A stretch of DNA of 64,000 bases from Rhodococcus sp. NBC_00297 (GTDB lineage: Bacteria; Actinomycetota; Actinomycetes; Mycobacteriales; Mycobacteriaceae): NCBI RefSeq assembly GCF_036173065.1, contig NZ_CP108041.1, positions 2,297,001 through 2,361,000 of the forward strand. Direction: 5' to 3'. The translations under genes and the position numbers were made by a program. The notes under the pieces were generated by a model. The model saw only the letters and a program-made list of their open reading frames with translations. It was not told the DNA's origin and did not search any database. Numbering within the stretch: position 1 is the first letter of the stretch; every line of letters starts with the position of its first letter. Of this stretch, positions 31,785 through 40,860 are shown piece by piece.

Positions 31785-31824
31785 TCACCTCGATCGGTGA
31801 GGACGGCAGAGGACCTCGACCCGA

Positions 31825-31858
31825 AAAAATGCGCTCGGGGACGCATGCCCCTCGCGCT
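31825..31858 (-). terminator. attenuator- or terminator-like hairpin in gyrB leader
   Basis: On the minus strand a hairpin (31858 to 31832) pairs GCGC and GGGG arms around a small internal mismatch and is followed by ATTTTTT (31831-31825). It lies about 80 nt upstream of the gyrB start. It could terminate transcription from the upstream reductase gene or act as an attenuator of gyrB. Confidence 0.5.
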
Positions 31859-31865
31859 CGGTGGT

Positions 31866-31892
31866 CTTTACCGGTCCATCGTACCGGTAAAG
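31866..31892 (-). promoter_or_regulatory. inverted repeat around a -10-like hexamer upstream of gyrB
   Basis: Perfect 10-bp inverted repeat CTTTACCGGT / ACCGGTAAAG (31866-31875, 31883-31892). Read on the minus strand the repeat frames TACGAT (31883-31878), a good actinobacterial -10 hexamer; no strong -35 is visible. This looks like a promoter-operator for gyrBA. Confidence 0.5.
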
Positions 31893-31998
31893 CGTGGGTC
31901 GCGGCTCACGTCGACACCCGAAACGGCCCCTCATTGCGTCGGAGACGGACTTTTCTCGTGTTCCGCGGCTCATTTCGTGGGTACGGGGGCTCCGCGCG

Positions 31999-33120
31999 TC
32001 AGAGATCGAGCGTCAGCCGCTCGCCTGCGGAGCGCGACACACAGATCAGCATGTGATCCTCGCGCTCGTCGTCGGCGAGGCGTCGGTCCCGGTGCTCGGG
32101 AGCGCCGGCCAGAACCTTCACCTTGCACGTTCCGCAGAAGCCCTGGCGGCACGAGTACGGCACACCCGGGACGACCTCGCGGATCACGTCGAGTGCCGTC
32201 CGGTCCGCCGCGACGTCGAGCACCGTCCCGGACGACGCGAGTTCGACACTGAACGGGGATCCGGCGACGACGGGCGGCGGCGAGAACCGCTCGTAGTGCA
32301 GACGCGTCGCTCCCGTCGCCGGGACACCCTCGCGCACCAGAGCCAGCATCGGCGGCGGACCGCAGCAGTAGACGGATCCGCCGTCCGGCGCGTGGCGGAG
32401 AAGATCCGCTGCGGTGGGCAACCCGTCGACGTCGTCGGTCCGGACGGTCACACGCTCCTGGTCCCACGTCGACACCTCGTCGAGGAACGGCATCGACTGC
32501 CGTGAGCGTCCGCTGTAGACCAGATGCCAGTCCATGCCGAGGGCACGGGCCCGCCGCACCATCGGGATGATCGCGGTGATGCCGATACCACCGGCCACGA
32601 ACAACGCGGATCCGGACGCGTAGAACGGAAAAGCGTTGCGCGGACCGGTGACCGAGAGTCTGTCTCCCACCTCGAGGGTGTGCATCTCGGCCGAACCGCC
32701 GCCGCCGTCCGGTACCAGTCGCACCGCGATCGAGTACGCGTCCTTCTCGAGCGGGTCACCGCACAGCGAGTACTGCCGGCGACGCCCCGAGGGGAGCACG
32801 AGGTCGAGGTGGCTGCCCGGATGCCACGGCGGGACGTCGCCGCCGTCGACTCGGCGAAGCGTCAGCCCGACCACGTTCTCGTCCCGGCACAGCGTGAAAC
32901 GCTCGGAGACCGCCATCGTGTGCGTCCGCGTCTGGACCGGCGCCGCACGCGCCTTGTACTTCGAGTGATCCAGGATGGCGAACAGTTTGTCCAGCCCGTC
33001 CGTGATCTGCGCCAGCGACTCGTCCATGCCGCCCTTGCCGAGCAGATCCTCGGGAATCGTCCGGGACGCGCGGTACTCGCGAACGGCCGCCATGGCTCGT
33101 GCGAACGTGCGATCGCCCAT
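31999..33120 (-). CDS. flavin/2Fe-2S oxidoreductase (phthalate dioxygenase reductase type)
   Basis: Encodes 373 residues. A basic N-terminal segment of about 85 residues precedes a flavin-binding barrel (RQYSLCGD), an NAD(P)H-binding domain (AGGIGITAIIPMV, VYCCGPPPML) and a C-terminal plant-type 2Fe-2S ferredoxin domain (SCRQGFCGTC with C-x4-C-x2-C, last Cys in LICVS). This is the domain order of reductases that feed oxygenases. ATG 33120 shares its last base with the stop of the diiron protein gene upstream, so the two are translationally coupled and probably work together. Confidence 0.88.
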   Translation of the reverse strand: MGDRTFARAMAAVREYRASRTIPEDLLGKGGMDESLAQITDGLDKLFAILDHSKYKARAAPVQTRTHTMAVSERFTLCRDENVVGLTLRRVDGGDVPPWHPGSHLDLVLPSGRRRQYSLCGDPLEKDAYSIAVRLVPDGGGGSAEMHTLEVGDRLSVTGPRNAFPFYASGSALFVAGGIGITAIIPMVRRARALGMDWHLVYSGRSRQSMPFLDEVSTWDQERVTVRTDDVDGLPTAADLLRHAPDGGSVYCCGPPPMLALVREGVPATGATRLHYERFSPPPVVAGSPFSVELASSGTVLDVAADRTALDVIREVVPGVPYSCRQGFCGTCKVKVLAGAPEHRDRRLADDEREDHMLICVSRSAGERLTLDL

Positions 33121-33986
33121 CAGACCGTGGCGGCCCTCGCCGCCGGGGAGGTGGCGAGGTACGCGACTGCCAACGAGGTGGATCCCTCCTTGGACGGGTG
33201 GTAGTCCTTCCGCAGGTACCGCACGGACGCCTTGCCGACGGCCTTGGCGGTGGGGAACAACCCGCGCTGCGTGACGGCCCTGATCTGCTTCAGCGTGTAG
33301 CTGCGCTGATCGTCCGTCAGCGTCGGGTCGTTCTTCATGAGGAAGCGGAGACCGCGGCCCCACATGACCACGACGGTCGGTGCGACGAGAAGGTAGGTAC
33401 GCGTGCGGCGGAACCGTCGCGTGTCGAAGTACTGCAACACGTCGTAGGCCACGGCGCGGTGCTCCACCTCCTCGGCCCCGTGCCAGCGCACGAGGTCCAG
33501 CATGCGGGGATCCACGTCCGCCTCGTCCAGGCCTTTCTCCGTCAGCACCCACATGCCGAGGAACGACGTGAGGTGCTCGATGGCGGCGATCAGGGCCAGG
33601 CGCTCGACGAGGCTGTTCTTGGTGTTCGTCGACCTCTTGTCGAGAGCGACCCGGAAGACGTACTCCATCTGCTTCACGTACGGCGCCGGGTCCAGGCCCT
33701 GGTCGGCCAGGAACGTGTGGATGCCCGAGTGCGCCTGCGCGTGCATGGCCTCCTGGCCGATGAAGCCGATCACGTCGGCGCGCAGCTTCTCGTCGTGGAT
33801 CAACGGCAGCGCCTCCTTGAACACGCGCACGAACCACTCCTCGCCCTCGGGGAGGAACAGGTGCATCACGTTCATGAGGTGCGTGGCCAGGGGGTCACCG
33901 TCCATGTAGTGCATGCGCATGGACTCCCAGTCGAACGAGACGTTGCGCGCCTGCAGGACGACGGGTCCTGGATCGTCGTTCATCAT
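33120..33986 (-). CDS. ferritin-like diiron protein of the PF10118 (metal-dependent hydrolase) family
   Basis: Encodes 288 residues. Family members are usually labelled metal-dependent hydrolase, but the ligand pattern seen here is that of a ferritin-like diiron centre: Glu49/Glu50 (EGEEWF), E79-x2-H82 (GQEAMH), Glu137 (AIEHLT) and E173-x2-H176 (AEEVEH). The directly coupled flavin/2Fe-2S reductase gene suggests that it is an O2-activating oxygenase, hydroxylase or desaturase; this is inference. ATG 33986 is preceded by AAAGGA. The gene lies between gyrB and the DUF721 gene, where mycobacteria have nothing. Confidence 0.78.
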   Translation of the reverse strand: MMNDDPGPVVLQARNVSFDWESMRMHYMDGDPLATHLMNVMHLFLPEGEEWFVRVFKEALPLIHDEKLRADVIGFIGQEAMHAQAHSGIHTFLADQGLDPAPYVKQMEYVFRVALDKRSTNTKNSLVERLALIAAIEHLTSFLGMWVLTEKGLDEADVDPRMLDLVRWHGAEEVEHRAVAYDVLQYFDTRRFRRTRTYLLVAPTVVVMWGRGLRFLMKNDPTLTDDQRSYTLKQIRAVTQRGLFPTAKAVGKASVRYLRKDYHPSKEGSTSLAVAYLATSPAARAATV

Positions 33987-34003
33987 CGGGTCCTTTCGTG
34001 GCT

Positions 34004-34019
34004 GATCATTCGATCATTC
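34004..34019. repeat. 8-bp tandem direct repeat in diiron gene leader
   Basis: GATCATTC occurs twice head-to-tail (34004-34011 and 34012-34019), about 20 bp upstream of the diiron protein start. It may be an operator half-site pair or chance. Confidence 0.4.
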
Positions 34020-34095
34020 GCCGCAGAGCGCGAGTTCGGATCGGATCCACCGTGACGCTGTCCCCGATCACCACGTCCGGTCGTTTCCCCGTGAA

Positions 34096-34124
34096 ACGCT
34101 ACGCACCCTCGTGACATCGATCAA
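34096..34124 (-). promoter_or_regulatory. candidate promoter of the diiron protein/reductase unit
   Basis: On the minus strand TTGATC (34124-34119) is followed after exactly 17 bp by TAGCGT (34101-34096), a housekeeping-type promoter layout. It lies in the 150-bp gap after the DUF721 gene, about 110 bp before the diiron protein start. Confidence 0.5.
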
Positions 34125-34137
34125 TGGGCCCGCGGGT

Positions 34138-34683
34138 TCACCCGTAGGTGTCACGAGGTCCGCGACCCGACACGTGACGGTCGCCCTTCTTCCAACTGGG
34201 CGCAGCGGGACCGGTGATACGCAGCGACGTGACCACACCGTGGCCCACGGACGCGGCGATCTTCGCGAGGATCTGCGACTGCATCAACCGCAACTGGGTC
34301 GCCCACGCCGTGGACTCCGCCGACACCGCCAGCACGCCGTCCCGGACGGACACCGGCTCCGCGTGCGCCGCGATGTCCTCACCCACCACCTGGGGCCACC
34401 GGCCGAGCACCGTGCCCTCGTCCACCTTCGCCGACCAGCCACGCGACGCTGCGAGCGTCTTCGCGAGCGACCCGAGTGCCTGGGGATCACGGTCGTCGGG
34501 CCTCGAGCCGGACCAGGTGCGCGACCGTCGCGGCCGGCGTTGCGTCGACGCGCGACCCTGCCCCACGGCCTTGCCGTTGGCCTTGGCCGCCGCACGCGCG
34601 TTCTCGAGCGCACGCCGCGCGATGTCCGCTCCGCGCAGCGGGGGCTCGGCCGGATCGCTGCCGGACGGCGTCTCGTCCGTCAT
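34138..34683 (-). CDS. DUF721 (DciA-like) protein, Rv0004 family
   Basis: Encodes 181 residues. The N-terminal third is low-complexity and basic; the C-terminal part (about 75-165, [29 protein letters not shown]) is the DUF721 domain found in DciA, the bacterial replicative helicase operator. In mycobacteria the equivalent gene follows recF. A role in helicase loading is inferred from the family and the position beside dnaA-dnaN-recF. ATG 34683 overlaps the recF stop by 4 bp. Confidence 0.85.
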   Translation of the reverse strand: MTDETPSGSDPAEPPLRGADIARRALENARAAAKANGKAVGQGRASTQRRPRRSRTWSGSRPDDRDPQALGSLAKTLAASRGWSAKVDEGTVLGRWPQVVGEDIAAHAEPVSVRDGVLAVSAESTAWATQLRLMQSQILAKIAASVGHGVVTSLRITGPAAPSWKKGDRHVSGRGPRDTYG

Positions 34684-35945
34684 GACTCCTCCTCCACGTG
34701 GCTCGTGTCGACATCAGTATCGGACGTGCCTCCGACAGAATCCGACCCGGACACCTCGGTCAGTTCCGATCTGCGTGCACCCTCGGTCTCGTGGGCACGC
34801 ACGTCCATGCGGCGCGCTCGCAACTCGGGCGGCACGTCCTCGGGCACTGCCGCGGTCACCAACACCTGCTCCGCCGTCACCGCGACCCCCGCCAGGGCGG
34901 TCCGCCGCGCACGATCGAGTTCGGCGAAGACGTCGTCGAGGAGGAGCACGGGATCCGAACCCTCGGAACGCAGCAACTCGAAAGCGCCGAGCCGCAGGGA
35001 CAGTGCGAAGGACCACGACTCGCCGTGACTCGCGAACCCCTTGGCAGGATCGGTTCCGAGTACGAGGTCGAGATCGTCACGATGCGGGCCGACGAGGGTG
35101 ACACCGCGTTCGATCTCCCGTGTCCGCATCACCGAGAGCTGTTGCAGGAAGGCTGCTTCGAGCACCTCGACGTCGTCCGGTTCCTCCGTTCGATCCAGCG
35201 CGAGCATCTCGGGGGGCATGGCGTCGGCGAGACTGCTCCGGTACGCGATGGCCGCAGGCCGCGACGACGGTGCGATCCGGCGGTAGGCGTCGACGACGAA
35301 GGGACCGACGTCGCGTACCGCGCGCAGCCGGTGCTCCACGATCTCGGCACCGAAGCCGGCGAGCTGCCCGTCCCACACGTCGAGCGTGGCCAACGCGTTC
35401 GCGCCGTCGCTCGACGACGATCCGCGTCGCAGAACCCCGCTCGCGCTCTTGAGTAGCGCGGACCTCTGCCGGAGAACGCGGTCGTAATCCGCACGGACAG
35501 CGGCCATTCGAGGAGACCGCGCGACGATCAGCTCATCGAGGTAGCGGCGCCGCTCGCTCGGATCGCCGCGCACCATCGCCAGATCCTCGGGTGCGAACAG
35601 CACCGTGTTCAGGATGCCCAGCACCTCCCGTGTCCGCCGCACCGGAGAAGTGTTGATGCGAGCGCGATTCGCCCGCCCGTCGTTGATCTCCACGTCGACG
35701 GTGAGCTCGCGACCGAGGTTGACGACGGACGCCCGCACGAGAGCGCGTTCCGCACCCGTCCGGATGAGCGGAGCATCGGCCGACACCCGGTGCGACGACA
35801 GCGTCGCGACGTACCCCAGTGCCTCGAGAATGTTGGTCTTCCCGTGGCCGTTGGGACCGACGAACACCGTCACCCCCGGCGCGAGATCCACCGAGAGTTG
35901 TTGCCAGGAACGAAAATCGACCAGGGTCGCCGAGCGGACGAACAC
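34680..35945 (-). CDS. recF: DNA replication/repair protein RecF
   Basis: Encodes 421 residues. The SMC-like ATPase has Walker [10 protein letters not shown] near the N-terminus, the signature region [13 protein letters not shown] and Walker [14 protein letters not shown]. It loads RecA at gaps via RecOR. GTG 35945 directly follows the gnd stop codon with no spacer. Compared with mycobacterial RecF (about 385 residues) it has a C-terminal extension of some 35 residues rich in Ser, Thr, Asp and Glu. Confidence 0.95.
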   Translation of the reverse strand: MFVRSATLVDFRSWQQLSVDLAPGVTVFVGPNGHGKTNILEALGYVATLSSHRVSADAPLIRTGAERALVRASVVNLGRELTVDVEINDGRANRARINTSPVRRTREVLGILNTVLFAPEDLAMVRGDPSERRRYLDELIVARSPRMAAVRADYDRVLRQRSALLKSASGVLRRGSSSSDGANALATLDVWDGQLAGFGAEIVEHRLRAVRDVGPFVVDAYRRIAPSSRPAAIAYRSSLADAMPPEMLALDRTEEPDDVEVLEAAFLQQLSVMRTREIERGVTLVGPHRDDLDLVLGTDPAKGFASHGESWSFALSLRLGAFELLRSEGSDPVLLLDDVFAELDRARRTALAGVAVTAEQVLVTAAVPEDVPPELRARRMDVRAHETEGARRSELTEVSGSDSVGGTSDTDVDTSHVEEES

Positions 35946-36851
35946 TTACGCGCCGGTGCTCTCCGTGTTGGGGGCACGCTGCACCGCGTGTCCACCGAAC
36001 TGGTTGCGCAGCGCGGACACCGCCTTCATGGCGGGCGAATCCACCTGTCGCGACGCGAATCTCGCGAACAGTGCCGCGGAGATGACGGGAGCCGGCACCG
36101 AGTGTCGGATCGCCTCCTCGACGGTCCAGCGTCCTTCACCGGAATCCTGTGTGTAGCCGGAGATGTCGGTGAATCCCGGATCTTCCTGCAGAGCCTTCAC
36201 CAGGAGATCGAGCAACCACGACCGTACGACGGTGCCCTTGGTCCACGCACGCACCACACCGGTGACGTCCTCGATGAGATCCTCCGCGGCGAGGAGCTCG
36301 TACCCCTCGGCGTAGGCGTGCATGAGGCCGTACTCGATACCGTTGTGCACCATCTTCGCGTAGTGACCCGCGCCCACCGGGCCGGCGTGGACGAAGCCGT
36401 CCGCCCGCTCGCCCTCGGGACGCAACGCATCGAACACGGGCATGGCGCGCTCGACGTCCGCAGCAGCACCGCCGACCATGAGGCCGTACCCGTTCTCCAG
36501 GCCCCAGACGCCGCCCGAGACGCCGGCGTCGACATAGCCGATGCCCTTCGCGGACAACAGTTCCGCGTGCACCGCGTCATCGGTGAAGCGCGAGTTGCCG
36601 CCGTCGATCACGAGGTCGCCCTCGGACAGCACGCCGGCCAGAGTGGTGACGGTGTCGCGTGTGACGGGGCCGGACGGCACCATCACCCAGACGATGCGGG
36701 GAGCGGGGAGCGCGGCGGCGAGGGCCTCGAGCGACTCGACGTCGGTGACCTCCGGCCGCGGATCGTAACCGGTGACCTCGATGTCGTGGCGCCGCAGGCG
36801 CTCACGCATGTTGAAGCCCATCTTGCCGAGACCGACCAACCCGATGTTCAT
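35946..36851 (-). CDS. gnd: 6-phosphogluconate dehydrogenase, decarboxylating (short form)
   Basis: Encodes 301 residues, the short NAD-type Gnd. It has an N-terminal Rossmann motif (GLVGLGKMGFNM), the signature VDAGVSGGVWGLENGYGL (quoted as VDAGVSGGVWGLE), and H-x-GPVGAGHYAKMVHNGIE with catalytic Lys and Asn. It oxidises 6-phosphogluconate to ribulose-5-phosphate and CO2 in the pentose phosphate pathway. It lies between dnaN and recF, as in Streptomyces and fast-growing mycobacteria but not in M. tuberculosis. ATG 36851 has AAAGGAAG upstream. Confidence 0.93.
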   Translation of the reverse strand: MNIGLVGLGKMGFNMRERLRRHDIEVTGYDPRPEVTDVESLEALAAALPAPRIVWVMVPSGPVTRDTVTTLAGVLSEGDLVIDGGNSRFTDDAVHAELLSAKGIGYVDAGVSGGVWGLENGYGLMVGGAAADVERAMPVFDALRPEGERADGFVHAGPVGAGHYAKMVHNGIEYGLMHAYAEGYELLAAEDLIEDVTGVVRAWTKGTVVRSWLLDLLVKALQEDPGFTDISGYTQDSGEGRWTVEEAIRHSVPAPVISAALFARFASRQVDSPAMKAVSALRNQFGGHAVQRAPNTESTGA

Positions 36852-36897
36852 GCGTGGCTTCCTTTCGATGGACCTGCGCCGGTGCCTCGCGAGCGAC

Positions 36898-38082
36898 TCA
36901 GCCCGGAAGGCGTACCGGCATGAGCAGGTACGTGTACGCACTCTTCGGTGCGCTGAACGTTCCGGTCTCGTCCGGCTCGAGCTCGTCCTCACCCGCCGGG
37001 CGCAGCACTGCGGGCCGGCTCGGTGTGGTGAACCCGAAGGACACCCGCTCGGAGCGCAGCGAGTTGAGACCGTCGATGAGATACCCGGGATTGAACGCGA
37101 TCACCAGGGGCTCGCCCTGGAAGTTCGCCTCGATCGACTCCTCGGCCCGACCTGCATCGTCGCCGCCGGCGGACAGAGTGACCGTGTCGGCCGAGAACTC
37201 GAGGCGGACCTGCGCCCCACGCTCGGCGAGCAGAGCGACACGCTTGATGGCCTCGAGGAGGGGAGCGATGGGCACGCTGGCGACCGCGGTGTGCCCGGAC
37301 GGCAGCAACTGTCGGAACTTCGGGAACTCTGCGTCGAGCAGACGGGTGGTGGTGCGGCGGCCGTCGCTGACGATGCCCAGGAGGCCGTCGTTGCCGATGT
37401 GCGATGCGGAGCCCAGAGCGAGCTCGACGCCCGATTCCGCGCCGCCACCAATGCTTTTCGCGGACTCGGACAGGGTCTTGGCGGGGATGAGGACCGCGGC
37501 GGCCGTGCCGGGTGCGGCCGGAGTCCAGTCGAGTTCGCGCACGGCGAGACGGAACCGGTCGGTAGCGGCGAGCACCACGGAGTCGCCGTCGATCTCCATG
37601 CGGATACCGGTGAGCATCGGGAGCGTGTCGTCACGGCCCGCGGCGATGGCCACCTGGCTGATGGCCTCGGCGAACACGTCGACCGGGACGGTGCCCGTCT
37701 GCGACGGCAGTTCGGGGAGTTGCGGGTAGTCCTCCACCGGCATCGTGGGAAGAGAGAACTTGGCACTGCCGCACGTGATGAGCACCTTGGTCCCGTCGAC
37801 CGAGACGTCGACCGGCTTGTTCGGCAGCGAGCGCGTGATGTCGGCGAGCAGCTTGCCCGACACGAGCACCTGGCCTCCGCCGGCGACCTCCACGGGAACG
37901 CGTACCTGGGCCGACACCTCGTAGTCGAAGCCGGAGACCGTCAGTCCGGAGTCGTCGACCGACAGCAGCACACCGCCGAGGACGGGAACCGCGGGACGGG
38001 ACGGGAGCGATCGCGCCACCCAGGCCACCGAATCGGAGAAATCTTCTCGAGCAACTCGAAACTTCACACTGCCAAGCTCCAT
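36898..38082 (-). CDS. dnaN: DNA polymerase III beta subunit (sliding clamp)
   Basis: Encodes 394 residues in three clamp domains; N-terminal [19 protein letters not shown], internal [15 protein letters not shown] strands ([14 protein letters not shown]) and the C-terminal [10 protein letters not shown]. The ring-shaped dimer tethers the polymerase to DNA. ATG 38082 matches the conserved N-terminus; the open frame continues 47 codons further into the origin region without conservation. Confidence 0.96.
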   Translation of the reverse strand: MELGSVKFRVAREDFSDSVAWVARSLPSRPAVPVLGGVLLSVDDSGLTVSGFDYEVSAQVRVPVEVAGGGQVLVSGKLLADITRSLPNKPVDVSVDGTKVLITCGSAKFSLPTMPVEDYPQLPELPSQTGTVPVDVFAEAISQVAIAAGRDDTLPMLTGIRMEIDGDSVVLAATDRFRLAVRELDWTPAAPGTAAAVLIPAKTLSESAKSIGGGAESGVELALGSASHIGNDGLLGIVSDGRRTTTRLLDAEFPKFRQLLPSGHTAVASVPIAPLLEAIKRVALLAERGAQVRLEFSADTVTLSAGGDDAGRAEESIEANFQGEPLVIAFNPGYLIDGLNSLRSERVSFGFTTPSRPAVLRPAGEDELEPDETGTFSAPKSAYTYLLMPVRLPG

Positions 38083-38580
38083 CGCCCGGTTGATCCTCTC
38101 GCTGACCTGCTCCACACGAGTCGGTGGGCAAACCACACCGTATGCCCTCGAGCGCGTGCTGAAAAGTCGGGGTTCGTCTCGATCCGAGGCCTCGGAGGCG
38201 GTTGTGAATGGATCCGTCCCCACCCTGTTTTCAAAGAGATGTTCCTAGGAAGAAATACAAGCAGTAGTCATAGGTCCTGTGGAATCTGTGGACCGACCCT
38301 GTCCGGTGCTGGTGGCACGGCGTGGCGGCTCGAGGATGAACCCGGGCATCACGACGGGCTCGGTGCGGGTCACATGTGGACGGACGGTGGACTCGGTGCA
38401 AACTACAGATTTCATCCCCGGGGTATCCACGTTATTCACACAGTTGTCCACAGGTGTGTATCGAGCAGAATCGGCCCGGATCCCGGCCGAACTCGTCTCC
38501 GTTCGGGGCTCCGTACCGACGAGAACGGCCGCCCGCATCGCCGCGGGGGCGAGTCGAACGGCCGTGGACACTCGGAGGGG
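38083..38580. other. oriC: chromosomal replication origin oriC (dnaA-dnaN spacer)
   Basis: A 498-bp non-coding spacer between dnaA and dnaN, the standard actinobacterial oriC position. Candidate DnaA boxes include TGTGGACCG (38287-38295), TGTGGACGG (38375-38383), TTATTCACA (38432-38440) and the exact TTGTCCACA (38444-38452), plus weaker matches. A relatively AT-rich stretch (about 38228-38276) beside the boxes could be the unwinding element. No ORF is credible here. Confidence 0.85.
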
Positions 38581-40143
38581 TCAGCGCTTGGAGCGCTGCT
38601 TCACGCGAGCGGTGAGCTCCTGCACCTGGTTGTACGTACGGTGCCGCTCGGCCATCTCCTTGCGGATCTTCTTGTCGGCGTACATGACGGTGGTGTGGTC
38701 ACGGCCGAACGTCTGACCGATCTTGGGCAGCGACAGATCGGTCAGCTCGCGGCACAGATACATCGCGATCTGTCGCGCCTGCGCCAGCGCGCGGGCCTTG
38801 CCGGGGCCGCACAGTTCCTCGATCGAGGTGTCGAAGTACTCCGCGGTGACGGCCATGATCGTCGCCGCCGTGATCTCCAGTCCCGTCGAGTCCGGCATCA
38901 GATCTCGGAGAACGGCCTCGGCGAGCGCGGTGTCCAGGTTGTGCCCGTTGAGCGACGCGAAGGCCGTGACTCGGATGAGCGCGCCCTCGAGCTCACGGAT
39001 GTTCCGCTCGATCCGGCTCGCGATGAGTTCGAGCACCTCGTGGGGCACGTCGAGGCGGTCCATCTGCGCCTTCTTGCTCAGGATCGCGATACGCGTCTCG
39101 AGCTCGGGCGGTTGCACGTCGGTGATGAGGCCCCACTCGAAGCGGGTGCGCAGTCGTTCCTCGAGGGTCGCGAGCTGCTTGGGCGGCCGATCGGAGGAGA
39201 CCACGATCTGCTTGTTCGCGTTGTGCAGCGTGTTGAAGGTGTGGAAGAACTCCTCCTGGATACCTTCCTTGCCCTCGATGAACTGGATGTCGTCGACCAG
39301 CAGGACGTCCGTCTCGCGGTAGCGGCGCTTGAACGCGACCTTGCGGTCGTCTCGAAGGCTGTTGATGAAGTCGTTGGTGAACTCCTCGGTGGACACGTAC
39401 TTCACACGCATGCCGGGAAACAGACGTTGGGCGTAGTGGCCGGCGGCGTGCAGCAGGTGCGTCTTCCCCAGTCCGGACGCACCCCAGACGAACAGCGGGT
39501 TGTACGCCCGCGCCGGAGCCTCCGCGATGGCGACGGCGGCCGCGTGGGCGAACCGGTTGGAGGCGCCGATGACGAAGGTGTCGAACGTGTACTTCGCGTT
39601 GAGGCTGGTGCTGCCCGTCGGAGTGGACGTCGAGCGCGGCGGCACCGTGTACGAGGTGGGCCACGAGTTCTGGACGCTGGTCAGAGCGTCCCGGTCGTCG
39701 TCGACCTCCTCGTGATCGCCGTAGTCACTGCTCTCGGAGTCGGACGGCTCGCCCGCGGTGGACTCGGTGAGCAGGCGCCGGCGATACACGGGTGCACTGT
39801 GTGCGGTATCGGGGCGACGTTCGGTGTCGACGGGTGTGGGAACGTCCGAGAGGTCGGCGTCGGCTCCGGGCGCCAGCCGGACACCGAGCCCCTCGACCGG
39901 GCGGTCGAGGTGGCGACCGAGGGCCGCGAGGATGGGTTCACGCAGACCGCGCTCGACCGCCTCCTGCGCGATCGGCGACGGAACCGAGAGCAGAGCGAAA
40001 CCTTGCGCCAGAGTGATGGGGCGGACGAGAGCGAGCCACGCCTTCTGGGCGCGAGACAGGGAGGACCCGGAATTCGACTCCGCGGTGAGCTCGGCGACGA
40101 CGCTCGGCCATACAGCGGCCAAGACGTCCGGATCGTCCTCCAC
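38581..40143 (-). CDS. dnaA: chromosomal replication initiator protein DnaA
   Basis: Encodes 520 residues: domain I (about 1-90), a variable acidic/Ser-rich linker (about 90-180), the AAA+ domain with Walker [10 protein letters not shown] and Walker B LLVDDIQF, and the C-terminal DNA-binding domain with the DnaA signature [14 protein letters not shown]. It binds DnaA boxes and melts oriC. GTG 40143 follows a GGGGAGG site and gives [12 protein letters not shown]; the frame extends upstream without conservation. Confidence 0.97.
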   Translation of the reverse strand: MEDDPDVLAAVWPSVVAELTAESNSGSSLSRAQKAWLALVRPITLAQGFALLSVPSPIAQEAVERGLREPILAALGRHLDRPVEGLGVRLAPGADADLSDVPTPVDTERRPDTAHSAPVYRRRLLTESTAGEPSDSESSDYGDHEEVDDDRDALTSVQNSWPTSYTVPPRSTSTPTGSTSLNAKYTFDTFVIGASNRFAHAAAVAIAEAPARAYNPLFVWGASGLGKTHLLHAAGHYAQRLFPGMRVKYVSTEEFTNDFINSLRDDRKVAFKRRYRETDVLLVDDIQFIEGKEGIQEEFFHTFNTLHNANKQIVVSSDRPPKQLATLEERLRTRFEWGLITDVQPPELETRIAILSKKAQMDRLDVPHEVLELIASRIERNIRELEGALIRVTAFASLNGHNLDTALAEAVLRDLMPDSTGLEITAATIMAVTAEYFDTSIEELCGPGKARALAQARQIAMYLCRELTDLSLPKIGQTFGRDHTTVMYADKKIRKEMAERHRTYNQVQELTARVKQRSKR

Positions 40144-40251
40144 GGTGCCTCCCCAGGGCCGTGGCGTGACCGCGGCCGTCGATGATGCTGCGGTGCCTCG
40201 AGGGCCCCGCCGACGACACGAATATGCCACCCGACCTGTGTTTCCACATAA

Positions 40252-40271
40252 TTATCCACAGCTGTGGACAA
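40252..40271. promoter_or_regulatory. pair of DnaA boxes in the dnaA leader
   Basis: TTATCCACA (40252-40260) and TGTGGACAA (40263-40271, reverse of TTGTCCACA) face each other with 2 bp between them, about 110 bp upstream of dnaA. They may mediate autoregulation of dnaA or extend the origin. Confidence 0.75.
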
Positions 40272-40402
40272 ACGACACCGGTGTAGCTCGACGGCATCTC
40301 GCACGGAGACGTGCCGGAGCAATGGCGTTCTGACCTGCGGCGATGCAGAGCCTTGGTGAGAGATCCCCACCGACGGGGCGAGACGTCGTCACCCGCACAG
40401 CG

Positions 40403-40431
40403 AAGTTAGCAGGCTCGTCGGCGCACAACAA
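40403..40431 (-). promoter_or_regulatory. candidate dnaA promoter
   Basis: Minus-strand TTGTTG (40431-40426), 17-bp spacer, then TGC-TAACTT with the -10 at 40408-40403 (extended -10). The predicted transcript would have a leader of about 250 nt carrying the two DnaA boxes. Confidence 0.5.
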
Positions 40432-40521
40432 GACGAACGGTCCTCTCTTGCCGCCGCGAGGTCGTCGTCGTGCTCGAGGCGTGTCATCGTGACAGGAGCA
40501 CCGTCCCCGGGGTAGCGCGGT

Positions 40522-40550
40522 TTGACCTCGTTCGACGCCGTCAGTACCCT
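40522..40550 (+). promoter_or_regulatory. candidate rpmH-rnpA promoter
   Basis: TTGACC (40522-40527) and TACCCT (40545-40550) are separated by 17 bp, a housekeeping-type promoter about 140 bp upstream of rpmH. Confidence 0.5.
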
Positions 40551-40692
40551 CGAACGGTCACCCGCGACATGCGTGGATCGGTCCTGCCGTTCTCCTGCGC
40601 GAGTGGCCACCGAACTCGAGTTCGCCGAACTCGCGACCATCAGCACACCACCGGCAGTCCTCGGGACTGCCGATATCTCGAGGAGTACCACC

Positions 40693-40836
40693 GTGGCCAA
40701 GGGCAAGCGGACGTTCCAGCCGAACAACCGTCGTCGTGCACGCGTGCACGGTTTCCGTCTGCGCATGCGCACGCGTGCCGGTCGCGCGATCGTGTCGGCT
40801 CGTCGCGGCAAGGGCCGCGCGTCGCTGACCGCCTGA
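40693..40836 (+). CDS. rpmH: 50S ribosomal protein L34
   Basis: Encodes 47 residues, the typical L34: [20 protein letters not shown] then [18 protein letters not shown] 40693 is preceded by GAGGAG. It heads the conserved rpmH-rnpA-yidD-yidC-jag-rsmG series running away from dnaA. A longer in-frame start at 40522 coincides with the promoter and is rejected. Confidence 0.96.
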   Translation: MAKGKRTFQPNNRRRARVHGFRLRMRTRAGRAIVSARRGKGRASLTA

Positions 40837-40860
40837 TTTCCCGGTAACCGGAACGCTCGG

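Larger units (their letters stand above)
40144..40692. other. dnaA-rpmH divergent intergenic region with DnaA boxes
   Basis: A 549-bp spacer between the divergent dnaA and rpmH genes with no credible ORF. It holds DnaA boxes TTATCCACA (40252-40260) and TGTGGACAA (40263-40271), the candidate dnaA and rpmH promoters listed separately, and the long leaders of both genes. Confidence 0.75.

Noticed and set aside
33121..33837. Upstream extension of the flavin/2Fe-2S reductase frame
   Set aside because: The extra residues are Arg/Gly-rich and overlap the diiron protein gene on the same strand in another frame; ATG 33120 gives the family N-terminus.
40522..40692. N-terminal extension of rpmH
   Set aside because: It would begin at the candidate promoter and give an L34 protein more than twice the normal length; GTG 40693 has a clear ribosome-binding site.
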